From Gracilimonas sp040882225 (lineage in GTDB: Bacteria > Bacteroidota > Rhodothermia > Balneolales > Balneolaceae), in assembly GCA_040882225.1 (NCBI GenBank), contig JBBEBR010000017.1, positions 62,001 to 126,000 on the forward strand: a stretch of DNA of 64,000 nucleotides, read 5' to 3'. This document shows positions 62,008 to 64,000 of this stretch, in pieces (the first letter of the stretch is position 1; each line of letters opens with the position of its first letter). Both the position numbers and the translations under genes were made by a program. The notes below the pieces were generated by a model that saw nothing but the letters and a program-made list of their open reading frames with translations, did not search any database and had not been told where the DNA came from.

Positions 62008-64000
62008 ATGAAAGGACTCGGTATGAAAGTAGTTTTGTCGCAATGGGAATTAACGAGCTATAAGAAACAAATAGCTTTTTTGGCATTCTTTTTTTTGCCG
62101 GTAATTATTTTTGCTCAAAGCATAAATGAAGCTACAATTAGCGGCCAGGTAATAGATTCCACTTCAAATGAACCGATTTTTGGCGCAAATGTTTTTATAA
62201 CGGAATTATCTAAAGGAGATGCTACAGATGCTGACGGAAATTTCAGTGTGAGAGCAGTACCGGCAGGGGTGTACCAGGTGCGGTTTTCTTATTTAAGCTA
62301 CAGAACAAAGACAGTTGAAATTGAGGTTGATGCAGGAGAGACATCCGTAGTTAGGGTGGCGCTGGTTCCGGATTTTGTGATGGGAGAAGATATTCAGGTT
62401 ATGGCGCAGGCTGCCGGGCAAATATCGGCAATCAAAGATCAGCTTCAATCCAATACCATAGTAAATGTAGTTTCTGCGGAACGTATAAGTGAATTACCGG
62501 ATCAGAATGCGGCTGAGTCTATAGGTAGGTTGCCGGGAGTTTCTGTGCAACGTAATGCAGGGGAAGCGCAAAAAATAGTGGTACGCGGCTTGTCTCCTAA
62601 ATTTAATTCGATAACTGTGAACGGAGTTCGTATTCCGGGAACCGACGCGAATGATCGCTCTGTAGACTTAAGTTTAATTCCTTCTGATATACTTAGTGGG
62701 ATAGAAGTTTTTAAAGCACTCACCCCTGATAAAGATGGAGACGCGGTTGGCGGAACAGTTAATTTATTAGTTCGCAGGGCCCCTTCAGGATTTAAAGGGG
62801 ATGTAAGATTACAAACCGGGTACAATGATCTTTATAACGAATTTGGCCAATACAAAGCAAATTTCAACATAAGTAACCGATTTCTGAATAATAAACTGGG
62901 TGTACTGCTAACCGGAAGCATTCAGCGTGCTAACCGAAGTTCAGAAACTCTTGAAGCTGATTATACTTATAGGTTAGAGACTAAAAATCTGGAAATTGAA
63001 AATCTCAATCTTGCTGATATCATCGAAACAAGGGACAGGTATGGGGCAAGTCTTTCAATGGATTACAATCTGGAAAACGGCAATTTATTTTTTAGCAGTT
63101 TTTGGGGAAGTACCGACAGAGATGAGCTGAGAAGAAGAAAACGCTATCGTGTCGGTAATGGCAGGGTTGAATATGACCTTCGCGACAGAGAGATCAATAA
63201 TCAAATTTATTCTAATGCATTAAGGGGAGAGCATGATCTGGATTGGTTACAAATCGACTGGCAGGCGGCTCACTCCTATACTCTCACCCGGCAACCCTTT
63301 TCCGTGTATTCCAGATTTCAGGAATTAACTGCCTACAAAGATGGCTTGATTGATGATCAGGGCCCCGAACCTATTCCTGATTTTGCCCGCAATGATCTAA
63401 GTAGAACCTTTTTTCTATATGGAACTTATAACCCTGAACGAGGAACAGACAGAGATTATGTAGGTGAAGTCAACTTCAAAATTCCTTACAAATTATTCTC
63501 GAGTGTAGATGGTTTTGTGAAATTCGGTGGCAAGTACAGAGATAAGAAAAGAGTTCAGGAAAAAGACGAACGACAAACCGGTTTTGGGGTTGTAAGTGAA
63601 ATCGGACAGACGAACCCAGATCTCTATAATTTATATAATGACACTCATATAGCTATGGGTAACTTCATAGATCCTGATTTCAATAAAACAGGTTTTTTAA
63701 ATGGAGAGTACGTTTTTGGGCCGGGCCTGAATTATGGCAAGTTGAATAACTTCTATGAAACATATCAAAATCAATATCAGGTTAACAGGTTTCTGGAACT
63801 TTCTGATTACATAGCTGGCGAATCTATCAGTTCTGCTTATTTAATGACCCAAATACAAATTGGCAGCAAATTAATGATTCTCCCTGGATTCAGGTACGAG
63901 CTTACCGAAACTTTTTACGAAGGAAAGGCGGGTAATTTAACTGGTAATCTCGGCGTAAATGGGGAATTGGTTGATACCACCGGCGGACAAACCTATGGTG
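62008..64000 (+). CDS. TonB-dependent receptor with carboxypeptidase-like domain, 3' end outside the window
   Basis: The frame is open from ATG 62008 to the window edge, 664 codons. A signal sequence ends near 'LPVIIFAQS' (residue 38; ATG 62023 would give a shorter n-region). Residues about 42-125 are a carboxypeptidase-regulatory-like domain ('ISGQVIDSTSNEPIFGANVF', 'GDATDADGNFSVRAVPAGVY'). The plug (about 130-260) has 'ISELPDQNAAESIGRLPGVS', 'IVVRGLSPKFNSITVNGV' and 'DKDGDAVGGTVNLLVR'. Barrel strands follow. This pattern is that of receptors for oligosaccharides or other large nutrients in the TIGR01782-like branch. The substrate is unknown. It is unrelated in sequence detail to the receptor at 32281. 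Confidence 0.92.
   Translation, partial: MKGLGMKVVLSQWELTSYKKQIAFLAFFFLPVIIFAQSINEATISGQVIDSTSNEPIFGANVFITELSKGDATDADGNFSVRAVPAGVYQVRFSYLSYRTKTVEIEVDAGETSVVRVALVPDFVMGEDIQVMAQAAGQISAIKDQLQSNTIVNVVSAERISELPDQNAAESIGRLPGVSVQRNAGEAQKIVVRGLSPKFNSITVNGVRIPGTDANDRSVDLSLIPSDILSGIEVFKALTPDKDGDAVGGTVNLLVRRAPSGFKGDVRLQTGYNDLYNEFGQYKANFNISNRFLNNKLGVLLTGSIQRANRSSETLEADYTYRLETKNLEIENLNLADIIETRDRYGASLSMDYNLENGNLFFSSFWGSTDRDELRRRKRYRVGNGRVEYDLRDREINNQIYSNALRGEHDLDWLQIDWQAAHSYTLTRQPFSVYSRFQELTAYKDGLIDDQGPEPIPDFARNDLSRTFFLYGTYNPERGTDRDYVGEVNFKIPYKLFSSVDGFVKFGGKYRDKKRVQEKDERQTGFGVVSEIGQTNPDLYNLYNDTHIAMGNFIDPDFNKTGFLNGEYVFGPGLNYGKLNNFYETYQNQYQVNRFLELSDYIAGESISSAYLMTQIQIGSKLMILPGFRYELTETFYEGKAGNLTGNLGVNGELVDTTGGQTYG

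Noticed and set aside
1..64000. tRNA, rRNA, CRISPR arrays, IS transposases, prophage genes
   Set aside because: I looked for cloverleaf ends, spaced repeats and typical enzyme motifs and found none; a dedicated search program could still reveal a small RNA.

Overview
The window looks like a chromosomal segment from a member of the Bacteroidota superphylum, most likely Balneolota or Rhodothermota (inference). The evidence is: secreted proteins with a C-terminal sorting region of the 'YPNPFNP...GxYFYR' type, PorV-like and SusC-like outer-membrane proteins, separate methylmalonyl-CoA mutase subunits, a four-gene arsenosugar cluster, DUF349, DUF3822 and GbsR-type families, weak use of Shine-Dalgarno sequences, and at least one TAnnTTTG promoter element. 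I saw no tRNA, rRNA, CRISPR array, IS transposase or prophage.

Layout. 1-8.4 kb: end of a DMT permease, a lipoprotein MltF-like lytic transglycosylase, an unknown lipoprotein, a minus-strand partner-switching operon (STAS, HATPase kinase, GAF-PP2C phosphatase), a SPOR lipoprotein, an orphan FbpC/PotA-like ABC ATPase and a GlsB-type membrane protein. 8.4-13.4 kb: a minus-strand housekeeping run (YraN, GbsR-like regulator, FmdB-like protein, aminotransferase, CoaD, RsmD, DUF3822, a GspG-like membrane protein). 13.5-22.9 kb: MATE pump, SixA-like phosphatase, DUF3095, Dps, CsbD, MscS, a DUF349 protein, an MBL hydrolase and a small beta-barrel. Two MITE-like foldback elements bracket mscS. 23.1-26.0 kb: arsenosugar biosynthesis genes (peroxidase-like protein, ArsS, two glycosyltransferases) with a decayed copy of the arsS 3' end. 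26.1-38.8 kb: a surface locus with two exported proteins, a lipoprotein, a SusC-type receptor with a frameshifted C-terminus, a PorV-like barrel, a propeller lipoprotein and an NPP-type phosphodiesterase. 38.9-41 kb: ferredoxin, FolP and the diadenylate cyclase CdaA. 41-47.7 kb: methylmalonyl-CoA mutase operon (mutA, DinB-like gene, mutB, meaB) on the minus strand and a plus-strand acyl-CoA dehydrogenase. 47.7-61.7 kb: a SUMF1-like lipoprotein, SufE and a dense signalling island of seven genes. 62.0-64 kb: the start of another TonB-dependent receptor, cut by the window edge.

How the parts fit. The mutase genes and acyl-CoA dehydrogenase suggest branched-chain or odd-chain acyl catabolism through propionyl-CoA. 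The partner-switch operon and the 48.6-61.7 kb island are regulatory: a PAS-only protein, a hybrid kinase, a GAF kinase coupled to a PAS/HisKA_2 protein with a poor ATP-binding domain, a degenerate stand-alone receiver, and a NarL-type regulator next to a 1168-residue PAS kinase. Two of these genes share an upstream pair of direct repeats with exact 24-nt pitch, suggesting common control.

The most unusual signals are non-coding: the two foldback elements around mscS (one with a 5-bp target duplication), a dispersed double-hairpin repeat whose stems vary while pairing is kept, and the 24-nt-pitch operator-like repeats.
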